The notes under the pieces were generated by a model, which was given only the letters and a program-made list of their open reading frames with translations, was not told the origin of the DNA and did not search any database. Shown in pieces: positions 1 to 6,840 of a DNA stretch of 9,060 nt. Position 1 is the first letter of the stretch. Each line of letters begins with the position of its first letter. A program made the translations under genes and the position numbers. Origin of the DNA: Fimenecus sp045602655 (GTDB taxonomy: Bacteria; Bacillota; Clostridia; Oscillospirales; Acutalibacteraceae); assembly GCA_045602655.1 (NCBI GenBank), contig JAZSBY010000057.1:1-9060 (forward strand), read 5' to 3'.

Positions 1-67
1 AGTAATATCTCTACCATATTTTTCTAATGGTTTTTGTAAATTTTCTAAGATTTATTACTCTTGTCAT
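1..67 (-). pseudogene. 5' end of an unidentified gene, apparently frameshifted, cut by the window edge
   Basis: An ATG at 67-65 is preceded by the SD AAGGA (74-78) with a 6-base spacer and lies 24 bases after the membrane-protein stop, as expected for the next gene of the minus-strand cluster. In the ATG frame only 18 codons follow before a TAG at 13-11. In the +1 frame the sequence is open from 48 to the edge and reads LENLQKPLEKYGRDIT, which looks more protein-like. The ending LEKYGRDIT resembles the segment just before the first AAA domain of Clp/Hsp100 ATPases, but 16 residues are too few to name a family. The +1 frame has a TAA at 54-52 and no ATG, GTG or TTG after it, so it needs a frameshift near the CTT codon at 49-47. 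Possible readings are a decayed gene, a sequencing error, or a genuine very short ORF. Confidence 0.3.
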
Positions 68-91
68 GTTATGTCCTTAATTATTATATTT

Positions 92-505
92 TTATCTTTT
101 TTTAGTATTTGCGCTAACAATTCCACCAATAGTAGAACAAATAATTATTACTAAAAACATTATTAAAGTATTTTCACTGAGTTTTCCATTTGTAAAAAAC
201 AACATAATAATTGTAATAAAAAATATTGTTATAAATGAACAAATAAAGCCTGAAATTAAACCCTTAAAATTACATTTTTTTGCAGATATAAATCCACTTA
301 TCAGTGCTCCAATTCCTACGCATCCGCAAAAGTATACCTCTGTGTATAATGGAAAATTTGACGATTTAGTTAAAATAAATGAAATTACAAATGATAATAT
401 TGATACAGAAATTACTCCAATTATAGATGAAATAAGTAGACCAATAATATTTGTTACAGGGACGGAAAAATTAGTTTTTCTTTTTTTAGTTTGTTTTCTT
501 AACAT
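92..505 (-). CDS. TIGR04086/YrzE-like four-helix membrane protein
   Basis: This 137-residue integral membrane protein has unknown biochemical function. After a very basic N-terminus (MLRKQTKKRK) come four hydrophobic segments at about residues 19-46, 55-74, 81-104 and 112-131, rich in Gly, Ser and Ile, and a basic C-terminus (NTKKR). Size, topology and position directly behind yajC fit the TIGR04086 family of Firmicutes; the assignment rests on topology and context, not on an alignment. I start it at the ATG at 505-503, because CCCCTC (513-518, read GAGGGG on this strand) gives an SD at 7 bases. The in-frame ATG at 526 adds seven residues, lies in the loop of the upstream hairpin and has no SD. 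That SD is inside the 3' arm of the terminator-like hairpin after yajC, so readthrough and translation of this gene may both depend on that structure. Nothing in the sequence shows a substrate or partner. Confidence 0.75.
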   Translation of the reverse strand: MLRKQTKKRKTNFSVPVTNIIGLLISSIIGVISVSILSFVISFILTKSSNFPLYTEVYFCGCVGIGALISGFISAKKCNFKGLISGFICSFITIFFITIIMLFFTNGKLSENTLIMFLVIIICSTIGGIVSANTKKR

Positions 506-507
506 AT

Positions 508-542
508 AAAAACCCCTCACATTCATTAAAGAATATGAGGGG
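508..542 (-). terminator. Intrinsic terminator after yajC that also contains the next gene's SD
   Basis: On the minus strand a 12-bp stem (arms 531-542 and 513-524, one G-U pair, loop 525-530) is followed by five T (508-512). It sits 20 bases after the yajC stop, a standard Rho-independent layout. The 3' arm ends in GAGGGG, 7 bases before the ATG at 505, so the same hairpin would mask the ribosome binding site of the membrane-protein gene in readthrough transcripts. Confidence 0.8.
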
Positions 543-561
543 AAAATAAATTTTATGTTAA

Positions 562-978
562 TTATTCAGCGTCTTTATCTTTTTTAGATTTCTTTGATTT
601 CTTTTCCATCATAGCAGCTTTTGCAGCTTCACGCTGTGCTTGTATTTTTTCATTAGCTGTGTGGTTTGTCTGAATAGCATACTTCTTGAATTTAATCTTA
701 ACTCTGTCTGAGCCAGTTTCAATTACGATTGTGTCATCTTTAACAGAAACAACCTTACCACAAACACCACCAATTGTTGTGATTTCATCACCAATTTGAG
801 TATTTTCACGGATTTCTTGTTCCATTTTCTGCTGTTTCTTCTGTGGTCTGATTGTAAAGAAATACATTGCACCAAAAAGTACTGCCATCATAATAATCAT
901 TGGCATAGTATCCTTTAAGCCACCCTGTGATGCACCTTCAGCTGTGTTCATCATAGCAAATGTTAAAAATTCTGTCAT
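562..978 (-). CDS. yajC: Preprotein translocase subunit YajC
   Basis: YajC is the small single-pass membrane subunit that associates with SecDF at the SecYEG translocase; its exact role is not settled. The 138-residue product has a short polar N-terminus, one transmembrane segment at about residues 25-43, then the hallmark basic IRPQKKQQK (43-51) at the membrane exit. A small beta-rich domain follows (about 62-103), including GDEITTIGGVCGKVVSVKDD and VKIKFKKYAI as in the family. The Lys/Glu-rich tail (111-138) is probably disordered. The length is somewhat above the usual 85-115 because of this tail. The ATG at 978 is preceded by GGGAGGA about 9 bases upstream. The gene lies 96 bases after tgt, follows the widespread queA-tgt-yajC order, and has its own promoter in that gap, so it can be expressed apart from the queuosine genes. 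secD and secF are not in the window. Confidence 0.95.
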   Translation of the reverse strand: MTEFLTFAMMNTAEGASQGGLKDTMPMIIMMAVLFGAMYFFTIRPQKKQQKMEQEIRENTQIGDEITTIGGVCGKVVSVKDDTIVIETGSDRVKIKFKKYAIQTNHTANEKIQAQREAAKAAMMEKKSKKSKKDKDAE

Positions 979-1019
979 TTAATTTGTCCTCCCAAAATTT
1001 AACTAAATATAACTTAAAC

Positions 1020-1048
1020 ATTATACATAATAAAAATAAGTTTTTCAA
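1020..1048 (-). promoter_or_regulatory. SigA-type promoter of yajC
   Basis: On the minus strand TTGAAA (1043-1048) and TATAAT (1020-1025) are separated by exactly 17 bases, which predicts a start near 1013 and a leader of about 35 bases before the yajC ATG. No convincing terminator lies between tgt and this promoter, so yajC may be transcribed both from here and by readthrough from queA-tgt. Confidence 0.8.
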
Positions 1049-1074
1049 GTATATTTCAAAGATTTACCAAATAT

Positions 1075-2205
1075 TTATATCCTTGTATCTAATCTATCTA
1101 CATATTTATTATATAATTCTTCAAAAGTATCATTATCTAATGCTTCACGAATTCTTGTCATTAAGTTATTATAGAAATACAAATTATGTATTACACATAA
1201 ACGCATAGCTAACATTTCTTGTGCTTTAAACAAATGTCTTATATAGGCTCTTGAATGTCTTTGACAAGTAGGGCAATTACATACAGGGTCTATCGGTAAA
1301 TTATCTTTTTCATACTTTTTATTATTGATATTTATAATGCCTGCATCAGTAAAGAGATGTCCGTGACGAGCATTTCTACTTGGCATTACACAGTCAAAAA
1401 GGTCGACTCCCCTTCTAACTGCTTCAAGAATATTACCGGGTGTTCCGACACCCATAAGGTATCTGATTTTATCTGCTGGCATATATGGTTCAACCGAAGA
1501 TATAATACGGTACATATCTTCCTTTGGTTCACCTACAGCAAGACCACCTATTGCGTAGCCATCAAGGTCGAGTTTAGCAATTTCTTTCATATGCTCAATT
1601 CGTAAATCATCATAAGTACAACCTTGATTTATGCCAAAAAGCATCTGATTTTTATTGATAGTATCCGGTAAAGAATTAAGTCTGTCTATTTCAGCTTTAC
1701 AACGATATAACCATCTTGTTGTTCTTTCGCAGGATTGTTTTGAATATTCATATTTTGCAGGGTTTTCAACACATTCATCAAATGCCATTGCAATTGTTGA
1801 ACCAAGATTTGACTGTATTTGCATACTTTCTTCTGGTCCCATAAAAATTTTATGGCCATCAATATGTGAAGAAAAATATACACCTTCTTCCCTAATCTTT
1901 CTTAATGATGAAAGTGAAAACACTTGAAAACCGCCACTGTCTGTAAGGATTGGGCCATCCCAACCTGTAAACTTGTGGAGTCCACCCATTTCCTTTACAA
2001 GTGTATCAGTCGGTCTCAAATGCAAGTGATAGGTGTTGCACAGTTGCACTTGACAGTTTATGTCCTTTAAATCATAGGCGGAAACACCACCTTTAATTGC
2101 CCCTTGAGTTGCAACATTCATAAAAGCAGGTGTTTGGACTGTACCATGTACAGTTTGAAATTCGCCTCGTCTTGCATTACCGCATTTTTTTATAAGTTTA
2201 TACAT
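1075..2205 (-). CDS. tgt: Queuine/preQ1 tRNA-guanine transglycosylase (Tgt)
   Basis: Tgt exchanges guanine at the wobble position (34) of GUN-anticodon tRNAs (Asp, Asn, His, Tyr) for the queuosine precursor preQ1. The 376-residue product has the full bacterial length. The base-pocket motif TDSGGFQ is at residues 88-94 (Asp89). The nucleophilic Asp271 is in DLFDCVMPSRNARHG (268-282). Substrate-contact motifs QGAIKGG (34-40) and GGLAVGE (220-226) are present. The structural zinc site is complete: Cys309, Cys311 and Cys314 in VCNCPTC plus His340 in VIHN. Nothing suggests inactivation. The ATG at 2205 has SD AAGGAG. The queA stop (TAA, 2217-2215) overlaps this SD with a 9-base gap between the genes, so the two are almost certainly co-transcribed and translationally coupled. 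Bacterial preQ1-type activity is inferred from the adjacent queA, the next enzyme of the pathway. Confidence 0.97.
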   Translation of the reverse strand: MYKLIKKCGNARRGEFQTVHGTVQTPAFMNVATQGAIKGGVSAYDLKDINCQVQLCNTYHLHLRPTDTLVKEMGGLHKFTGWDGPILTDSGGFQVFSLSSLRKIREEGVYFSSHIDGHKIFMGPEESMQIQSNLGSTIAMAFDECVENPAKYEYSKQSCERTTRWLYRCKAEIDRLNSLPDTINKNQMLFGINQGCTYDDLRIEHMKEIAKLDLDGYAIGGLAVGEPKEDMYRIISSVEPYMPADKIRYLMGVGTPGNILEAVRRGVDLFDCVMPSRNARHGHLFTDAGIININNKKYEKDNLPIDPVCNCPTCQRHSRAYIRHLFKAQEMLAMRLCVIHNLYFYNNLMTRIREALDNDTFEELYNKYVDRLDTRI

Positions 2206-2214
2206 AATATCTCC

Positions 2215-3243
2215 TTAATAAATGAACATACAGTCGCCGAAACTGAAAAATCTATATTTTTCCTTGACAGCATTATTATATGCATCTAATACTTTTTCCC
2301 TATCATATAACGCAGAAACTAGCATTATAAGTGTACTTTCAGGTAAGTGAAAATTAGTCAAAAGAGCATCGATGCATTTAAACTTATAACCTGGATAAAT
2401 AAAAATATTTGTCCAGTCATCAAATTCTTTCATTTCGCCTTGACTATTCATAACACTTTCCAGTGTTCTGCAACAAGTTGTTCCGACAGCGACTACTCTT
2501 CCACCGTTTTTCTTTGTTTCATTGATTAAATCAGCAGTTTCTTTGGGAATCTGATAATGTTCAGAGTGCATTTGATGGTCTTCAATGTTTTCTGCTTTAA
2601 CAGGACGAAAAGTACCAATGCCAACATGAAGTGTAACATAACCGATTTTAATGCCTTTTTCCTGAATTTTAGTCATAATCTCATCAGTAAAATGAAGTCC
2701 GGCTGTAGGAGCCGCCGCCGAGCCTAATTCTTTTGAATAAACTGTTTGATAACGTTCTTTATTTTCAAGTTTTTCAGTAATGTAATGTGGTAAAGGCATT
2801 TCACCAACTTTATCTAAAACCTCATAAATATTTGAAGCATCATAACTGAATTTTGCGACTCTATTACCATTATTTAGCACTTCTTCTACAATACAAGTTA
2901 AAATCCCGTTACCAAAAGAAAACTCTGCACCAACTTTTGCACGTTTTCCCGGGCCGGTTATAGTTTCCCAACGGTCATTACCAAGATTATTTAAAAGCAA
3001 AAATTCAACAATTGCACCTGTGTTCTTTTTCACACCATACATACGAGCCGGTAAAACTCTCGTATTATTAAGAATAAGGCAATCTCCGGGAATTAAGTAA
3101 TCAATAAAATCATAGAAATATTTATGTTCAATTGTGTTGTTTTTCATTGATAAAACCATCATTTTTGAATGGTCACGAGGCTCTATAGGAGTCTGTGCAA
3201 TCAATTCTTTGGGCAAATCGTAATAAAAATCAGATTTTTTCAT
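2215..3243 (-). CDS. queA: S-adenosylmethionine:tRNA ribosyltransferase-isomerase (QueA)
   Basis: QueA transfers and isomerises the ribosyl part of S-adenosylmethionine onto preQ1 in tRNA to give epoxyqueuosine, the step after Tgt. The product of 342 residues has the usual Firmicute length. Family motifs in order are YDLPKELIAQTPIEPRD (8-24), LNNTRVLPARMYG (58-70), GSAAAPTAGLHFT (174-186), TLHVGIGTFRPV (204-215), VGTTCCRTLES (253-263), LLTNFHLPESTL (294-305) and YRFFSFGDCMF (330-340). The frame is open for a further 86 codons upstream, but that part has no QueA similarity and overlaps the divergent riboswitch. The ATG at 3243 begins the conserved MKKSDFYYDLP and has a GGAG SD 7 bases upstream, so it is the true start. 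It is the first gene of the minus-strand queA-tgt-yajC cluster and is divergent from the lysine operon. Confidence 0.97.
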   Translation of the reverse strand: MKKSDFYYDLPKELIAQTPIEPRDHSKMMVLSMKNNTIEHKYFYDFIDYLIPGDCLILNNTRVLPARMYGVKKNTGAIVEFLLLNNLGNDRWETITGPGKRAKVGAEFSFGNGILTCIVEEVLNNGNRVAKFSYDASNIYEVLDKVGEMPLPHYITEKLENKERYQTVYSKELGSAAAPTAGLHFTDEIMTKIQEKGIKIGYVTLHVGIGTFRPVKAENIEDHQMHSEHYQIPKETADLINETKKNGGRVVAVGTTCCRTLESVMNSQGEMKEFDDWTNIFIYPGYKFKCIDALLTNFHLPESTLIMLVSALYDREKVLDAYNNAVKEKYRFFSFGDCMFIY

Positions 3244-3282
3244 GGTGTTTCTCCGTAAAAATATAGAAAATGTTAAAAATGT

Positions 3283-3311
3283 TTGACACAAAGGCTGTAT
3301 AATGGTATTAT
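3283..3311 (+). promoter_or_regulatory. Promoter of the lysine operon
   Basis: TTGACA (3283-3288), a perfect -35 hexamer, is followed after exactly 17 bases by TATTAT (3306-3311). The predicted start is near G3318, just at the 5' edge of the lysine riboswitch. This is a near-consensus housekeeping-sigma promoter. Confidence 0.85.
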
Positions 3312-3335
3312 ATATTAGCGATTGAGGTGCAACAA
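3307..3335 (-). promoter_or_regulatory. Candidate queA promoter sharing its -10 with the lysine promoter
   Basis: On the minus strand TATAAT (3307-3312) has a TTGTTG (3330-3335) 17 bases upstream, predicting a start near 3300 and a leader of about 57 bases before the queA ATG. The -10 is a perfect hexamer; the -35 matches the consensus only in TTG. The two divergent -10 hexamers overlap by five bases, so the promoters would exclude each other at a given moment. No other good candidate for queA was seen between 3244 and 3300. Confidence 0.4.
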
Positions 3336-3492
3336 AAATAAGTATCGTTTTTGAAACTCCCAAGGGTTTTTGATAGAGCGTGAAAGGGTTTGTTGCCGAA
3401 GAAAAACAGGGCTTGGGATTTGATTTTTCTGGTTGTATTATTAACAGTAATATGACTGTCATCATTATTTGATGGAGTGCTTTCGTATTATG
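3318..3492 (+). ncRNA. Lysine riboswitch (L box)
   Basis: The conserved core is present in order: GAGGTGC (3324-3330), GCCGAAG (3395-3401), TTGGGAT (3413-3419), CTGG (3429-3432), ACTGTC (3455-3460) and TGGAGTGC (3473-3480). P2 can form between GCAACA (3329-3334) and TGTTGC (3391-3396). P4 is AGAAAAA with TTTTTCT (7 bp, just after GCCGA). P5 is CATCA with TGATG. The characteristic L2-L3 kissing interaction is visible as CCCAAG (3359-3364) with CTTGGG (3412-3417). P1 is less clear, with AGCG near 3317 and TGCT after GGAG as one possibility. A perfect 8-bp hairpin (3485-3492 with 3499-3506) follows. In this family, lysine binding stabilises the aptamer and favours the downstream terminator, lowering expression of the asd-dapA-dapB-ACT operon. 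It is the expected feedback switch for the lysine branch. Confidence 0.95.
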
Positions 3493-3519
3493 AAAAACCA
3501 TAATACCTATGTATTTTAT

Positions 3520-3553
3520 TCAGTAATGGTGCCAAAATCATTACTGATTTTTT
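3520..3553 (+). terminator. Riboswitch-controlled intrinsic terminator
   Basis: A perfect 9-bp stem, TCAGTAATG (3520-3528) with CATTACTGA (3539-3547), is followed by six T (3548-3553), 42 bases before the asd start. CAGTAAT also occurs inside the aptamer (3445-3451) and could pair with the terminator's 3' arm (3540-3546). This would be an antiterminator, available only when the P4-P5 part of the aptamer is unfolded. That last point is inferred from complementarity. Confidence 0.88.
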
Positions 3554-3594
3554 ATGACGAAAGATATATTATCATTTTTTGGAGGTAATTTCAA

Positions 3595-4674
3595 GTGAAA
3601 AAGTATAATGTTGGTGTAATTGGTGCAACAGGTATGGTTGGTCAGAGATTTATGACTCTTTTAGACAATCACCCTTGGTTCAATGTTAAAGTTTTAGCAG
3701 CAAGTCCACGCTCAGCAGGAAAAAAATATTCTGATGCTGTTGGTGCAAAATGGTGTATGGATGTAGAGATTCCGGAAGCTATGAAGGACATTGTTGTTAT
3801 GGATGCAACTGCTGATATTGAAAAAATCGCATCACAAGTTGATTTTGTATTCTGTGCAGTTGATATGAAGAAGGATGAAATCAAAGCACTTGAGGAAGCT
3901 TATGCTAAGGCAGAATGTCCTGTAATTTCAAATAACAGTGCTCACAGACATACTCCTGATGTTCCGATGATTGTTCCTGAACTTAATGCAGACCACGCTA
4001 AAATTATTCCTGCACAAAGAAAAAGATTGGGTACAAAACGTGGCTTTATAGCAGTTAAATCAAACTGCTCACTTCAGAGCTATGTTCCTGCCCTCTACCC
4101 TCTTTCAAAGTTTGGAATTAAAGATGTTCTTGTTTGCACATATCAAGCAATTTCAGGTGCAGGAAAAACATTCCAGACATGGCCAGAGATGATTGATAAT
4201 GTTATACCATATATTGGTGGCGAAGAAGAAAAGAGCGAAAAAGAACCACTTAAGATTTGGGGTAATGTTGAAGGCGATGTAATTGTTGATGCTGAAGAAC
4301 CAAACTTTACAGCACAGTGTATTCGTGTTCCTGTTTCAAATGGTCATATGGGTGCAGTTTTCGTAAGATTTGAGAATAAACCATCAAAAGAAGAAATATT
4401 AAATATATGGAAGGAATATGCCGGTCGTGCACAGGAATTAGAACTTCCACATGCACCAAAACAGTTCCTTAACTATTTTGAAGAAGATAATATGCCACAG
4501 ACAAAACTTAACCGTGACCTTGAGGGTGGTATGGCAATTTCCATTGGTCGTCTTCGTGAAGACACACAGTATGACTACAAATTTGTTTGTCTTTCACATA
4601 ATACACTTCGTGGTGCTGCCGGCGGTGCTGTTCTTATGGCAGAACTTCTTTGTGCAGAAGGTTATATGGACTAA
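3595..4674 (+). CDS. asd: Aspartate-semialdehyde dehydrogenase
   Basis: Asd reduces aspartyl-4-phosphate with NADPH to aspartate semialdehyde, the branch-point precursor of lysine/diaminopimelate, threonine and methionine. The 359-residue product belongs to the longer archaeal/fungal-like class rather than the E. coli type. It shows the dinucleotide-binding loop GATGMVGQ (10-17), the catalytic Cys158 in KSNCSLQ, SGAGKTF (187-193), the substrate-binding Arg244 and catalytic His251 in IRVPVSNGHMG, and the C-terminal helix LRGAAGGAVLMAE (338-350). The start codon is GTG at 3595, supported by GGAGG (3581-3585) with a 9-base spacer and by the immediate MKKYNVGVIGATG N-terminus. It is the first gene of the operon behind the lysine riboswitch and terminator. 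Codon use matches the neighbours, and all catalytic residues expected for the class are present. Confidence 0.97.
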   Translation: MKKYNVGVIGATGMVGQRFMTLLDNHPWFNVKVLAASPRSAGKKYSDAVGAKWCMDVEIPEAMKDIVVMDATADIEKIASQVDFVFCAVDMKKDEIKALEEAYAKAECPVISNNSAHRHTPDVPMIVPELNADHAKIIPAQRKRLGTKRGFIAVKSNCSLQSYVPALYPLSKFGIKDVLVCTYQAISGAGKTFQTWPEMIDNVIPYIGGEEEKSEKEPLKIWGNVEGDVIVDAEEPNFTAQCIRVPVSNGHMGAVFVRFENKPSKEEILNIWKEYAGRAQELELPHAPKQFLNYFEEDNMPQTKLNRDLEGGMAISIGRLREDTQYDYKFVCLSHNTLRGAAGGAVLMAELLCAEGYMD

Positions 4675-4697
4675 TTTCCAATTAAGGAGAATTTATT

Positions 4698-5588
4698 ATG
4701 AGTAACAATCCTATCTTTACAGGTTGTGGTGTTGCTATTGTAACACCATTTAACGATGATTTAAGTGTTAATTACAAGTCACTTGAAAAACTTCTTGAAT
4801 ATCACATTAAAAGTGGCACAGATTCAATTGTAATTTGCGGTACTACCGGTGAAAGTGCAACTCTTACACCAAAAGAACATTCAGATGTAATTAAATTCAC
4901 CTGTGATGTAGTTAACCACAGAATTCCTGTTATTGCAGGTACAGGTAGTAATGAAACTGCTTATGCTATTGAGCTTTCTAATGATGCTGAAAAAGCGGGT
5001 GCGGACGCAATGCTTGTTGTTACACCATATTACAACAAGTGCTCACAAAGAGGTCTTGTAAAGCACTATCAGGCAATTGCAGATAACTCTTCAAAACCTA
5101 TCATTATTTATAATGTTCCAAGCAGAACAGGTGTTAATGTTCTTCCATCCACTTATGCTGAGCTTTGTGAACATAAAAACATTATTGCTACAAAAGAAGC
5201 AAGCGGAAACATTTCACAGATTGCAGAAACAATTTCTCTTTGTGGTGATAAACTTGATGTTTACTCAGGTAACGATGACCAGATTGTACCTTTAATGTCA
5301 CTTGGTGGTAAAGGTGTAATTTCTGTTCTTTCAAATATCTGTCCTAAACTTGCACACGATATTCCTACACTTTATCTTGAGGGTAAAGTTAAAGAAAGTG
5401 CTGAACTTCAGCTTAAATATCTTGAACTAATCAATGCAATGTTCATGGATGTTAACCCTATTCCTGTAAAAGTTGCAATGCAGATGATGGGCTTTGATGT
5501 AGGTCCTCTTCGTATGCCACTTTGTGAAATGGATGATGCTAAAACAGCTAAACTTCAGTCAATACTTAAAAAATATAATTTAATTTAA
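4698..5588 (+). CDS. dapA: 4-Hydroxy-tetrahydrodipicolinate synthase
   Basis: DapA condenses pyruvate with aspartate semialdehyde, the first committed step towards diaminopimelate and lysine, using a TIM-barrel Schiff-base mechanism. The 296-residue length is normal. The motif CGTTGESATL (47-56) carries the Thr pair that contacts pyruvate. YNVPSRTG (138-145) supplies the proton-relay Tyr138 and the substrate-binding Arg143. The Schiff-base lysine is Lys166 in ATKEASG. SGNDDQ (190-195) and GGKGVISV (203-210) also match the family. The ATG at 4698 has the SD AAGGAGA 8 bases upstream. It begins 23 bases after asd and is followed directly by dapB. Many Gram-positive DapA enzymes are insensitive to lysine. 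In that case control would rest on the riboswitch and on aspartokinase, but sensitivity cannot be read from the sequence with certainty. Confidence 0.97.
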   Translation: MSNNPIFTGCGVAIVTPFNDDLSVNYKSLEKLLEYHIKSGTDSIVICGTTGESATLTPKEHSDVIKFTCDVVNHRIPVIAGTGSNETAYAIELSNDAEKAGADAMLVVTPYYNKCSQRGLVKHYQAIADNSSKPIIIYNVPSRTGVNVLPSTYAELCEHKNIIATKEASGNISQIAETISLCGDKLDVYSGNDDQIVPLMSLGGKGVISVLSNICPKLAHDIPTLYLEGKVKESAELQLKYLELINAMFMDVNPIPVKVAMQMMGFDVGPLRMPLCEMDDAKTAKLQSILKKYNLI

Positions 5589-5609
5589 TTGATTTTTGGA
5601 TGTGAAAAA

Positions 5610-6362
5610 ATGACAAGGATTATTTTAAGCGGTGCTTTAGGTAAAATGGGCAAAGCTATTACTGCTTGTGTCGAAAACAGAAATGACTGTGAAATAGTTG
5701 CAGGTGTTGATTTAGTAAGTGGTGATTGTTCATTTCCTATTTTTAAATCATTTAATGATATCAATATAGATGCTGATGTGATTATTGACTTTTCACACCC
5801 ATCAGTACTTGCTGGTTTACTAAAATATGCAGAAGAAAAGAGTATTCCTGCCGTAATTGCTACAACAGGATTAAATGAACAACAAATTGAAGATATTAAA
5901 ACTGCTTCAAATAATGTTCCCCTTTTCTTTTCAGCAAATATGTCAATTGGCGTTAGTCTTGTTTCGGAACTTGCTAAAAAAGCTGCAAAAGTACTTCAAG
6001 GTAGTTTTGATATTGAAATTGTTGAAGCACATCATAATCAAAAAATTGATGCACCAAGCGGTACAGCCTTAATGCTCGCAGATTCTATTTCAGAGGCACT
6101 CCAAGAAAAGCCAATTTATGAATTTGACCGTCATTCAAAGAGAATGAAACGAACCAAAAATGAAATTGGTATTCATGCAGTTCGTGGCGGCACAATTGTT
6201 GGTGAACACGAAATAATCTTTGCTGGTCCTGATGAGGTTATCAAGATTTCACATTCAGCATACTCAAAACAATTATTTGCAAACGGTTCAGTTAATGCGG
6301 GATTATTCCTTGTAGGCAAAGAACCGGGATTTTATTCAATGAAAGACCTTGTAAACGAATAA
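5610..6362 (+). CDS. dapB: 4-Hydroxy-tetrahydrodipicolinate reductase
   Basis: DapB reduces the DapA product with NAD(P)H to tetrahydrodipicolinate. Counted from the ATG at 5610 the product has 250 residues, typical for Firmicutes. The nucleotide-binding loop is SGALGKMGKA (7-16). IDFSHPS (59-65) and ATTGLNE (84-90) are the central cofactor and hinge motifs. EAHHNQKIDAPSGTA (139-153) carries the catalytic His141/His142 and Lys145. GEHE (198-201) and the C-terminal sheet region are intact. An in-frame TTG at 5589 directly after the dapA stop would add seven residues but has no SD. The ATG at 5610 begins the conserved MTRIILSG and has GGATGTGA just upstream, a one-mismatch SD, so I prefer it. 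This is the weakest ribosome binding site of the operon. The ACT gene follows after 12 bases, with its SD overlapping the dapB stop. Confidence 0.96.
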   Translation: MTRIILSGALGKMGKAITACVENRNDCEIVAGVDLVSGDCSFPIFKSFNDINIDADVIIDFSHPSVLAGLLKYAEEKSIPAVIATTGLNEQQIEDIKTASNNVPLFFSANMSIGVSLVSELAKKAAKVLQGSFDIEIVEAHHNQKIDAPSGTALMLADSISEALQEKPIYEFDRHSKRMKRTKNEIGIHAVRGGTIVGEHEIIFAGPDEVIKISHSAYSKQLFANGSVNAGLFLVGKEPGFYSMKDLVNE

Positions 6363-6374
6363 GGAGGTTAAATA

Positions 6375-6827
6375 ATGAAAACTATTGATAATGTTTCAAT
6401 GATTGAAAATGTAACACTTATTTCTATCAACGATTCCCCTGCTGATTTTAAAGTTGTTGCTCAAATTTTTGAGATGCTTTCAAGTGCCGGAATTGACGTT
6501 GATATGATTTCACAGAATCCTCCACAAGGAAAAACATCTAACCTTTCATTTACAGTAAATGATGAGGATTTAGGTAAAGTATTTGAAACTGCCTCAAAAC
6601 TTCGTGAACTTCATCCTGAATTAAAACTTGCTATAAGTAGCGGTAATACAAAGATTTCAGTTTTTGGCGAAGGAATGAAAAATTGCCCGGGCGTTGCATC
6701 AAATGTATTCTCTGCAATCGCTGAAACAGGTGTTGAAGTAAGAATGATTACAACATCTGAAGTAGATATTTCTGTTCTTGTTTATAGCCACGATGGCGAT
6801 ACAGTTTATTCAGCACTTAATTCTTAA
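6375..6827 (+). CDS. Stand-alone tandem ACT-domain protein, aspartokinase regulatory-subunit-like
   Basis: This 150-residue soluble protein consists only of two ACT domains, about residues 13-75 and 93-148. It resembles the C-terminal regulatory part of aspartokinase. The first domain has DVDMISQNPP (41-50) and TSNLSFTV (54-61), comparable to the NIDMI-QN and TT-DISFTV stretches of LysC. The second has SVFGEGMKNCPGVASNVF (95-112) and MITTSEVDISVLV (124-136), almost the LysC consensus for the effector-binding domain. No kinase domain precedes it: the upstream gene is an intact dapB. The first ACT has DSPADFK where LysC proteins usually have DKPG, so effector binding there may differ. The ATG at 6375 has a strong SD, AAGGAGG (6361-6367), overlapping the dapB stop. 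It is the last gene of the lysine-riboswitch operon. A role as a lysine or threonine sensor acting on a separately encoded aspartokinase is inference. An independent amino-acid-binding protein is the alternative. Confidence 0.85.
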   Translation: MKTIDNVSMIENVTLISINDSPADFKVVAQIFEMLSSAGIDVDMISQNPPQGKTSNLSFTVNDEDLGKVFETASKLRELHPELKLAISSGNTKISVFGEGMKNCPGVASNVFSAIAETGVEVRMITTSEVDISVLVYSHDGDTVYSALNS

Positions 6828-6840
6828 TTTATAGTAAATT

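Noticed and set aside
960..1208. Plus-strand ORFs of 60-98 codons opposite tgt, queA and the surface gene
   Set aside because: They are antisense to well-supported conserved genes, lack SD sequences and have AT-driven compositions.
3244..3501. 86-codon open extension upstream of the queA start
   Set aside because: It has no QueA similarity and no SD, overlaps the divergent riboswitch and its promoter, and the ATG at 3243 has both an SD and the conserved N-terminus.
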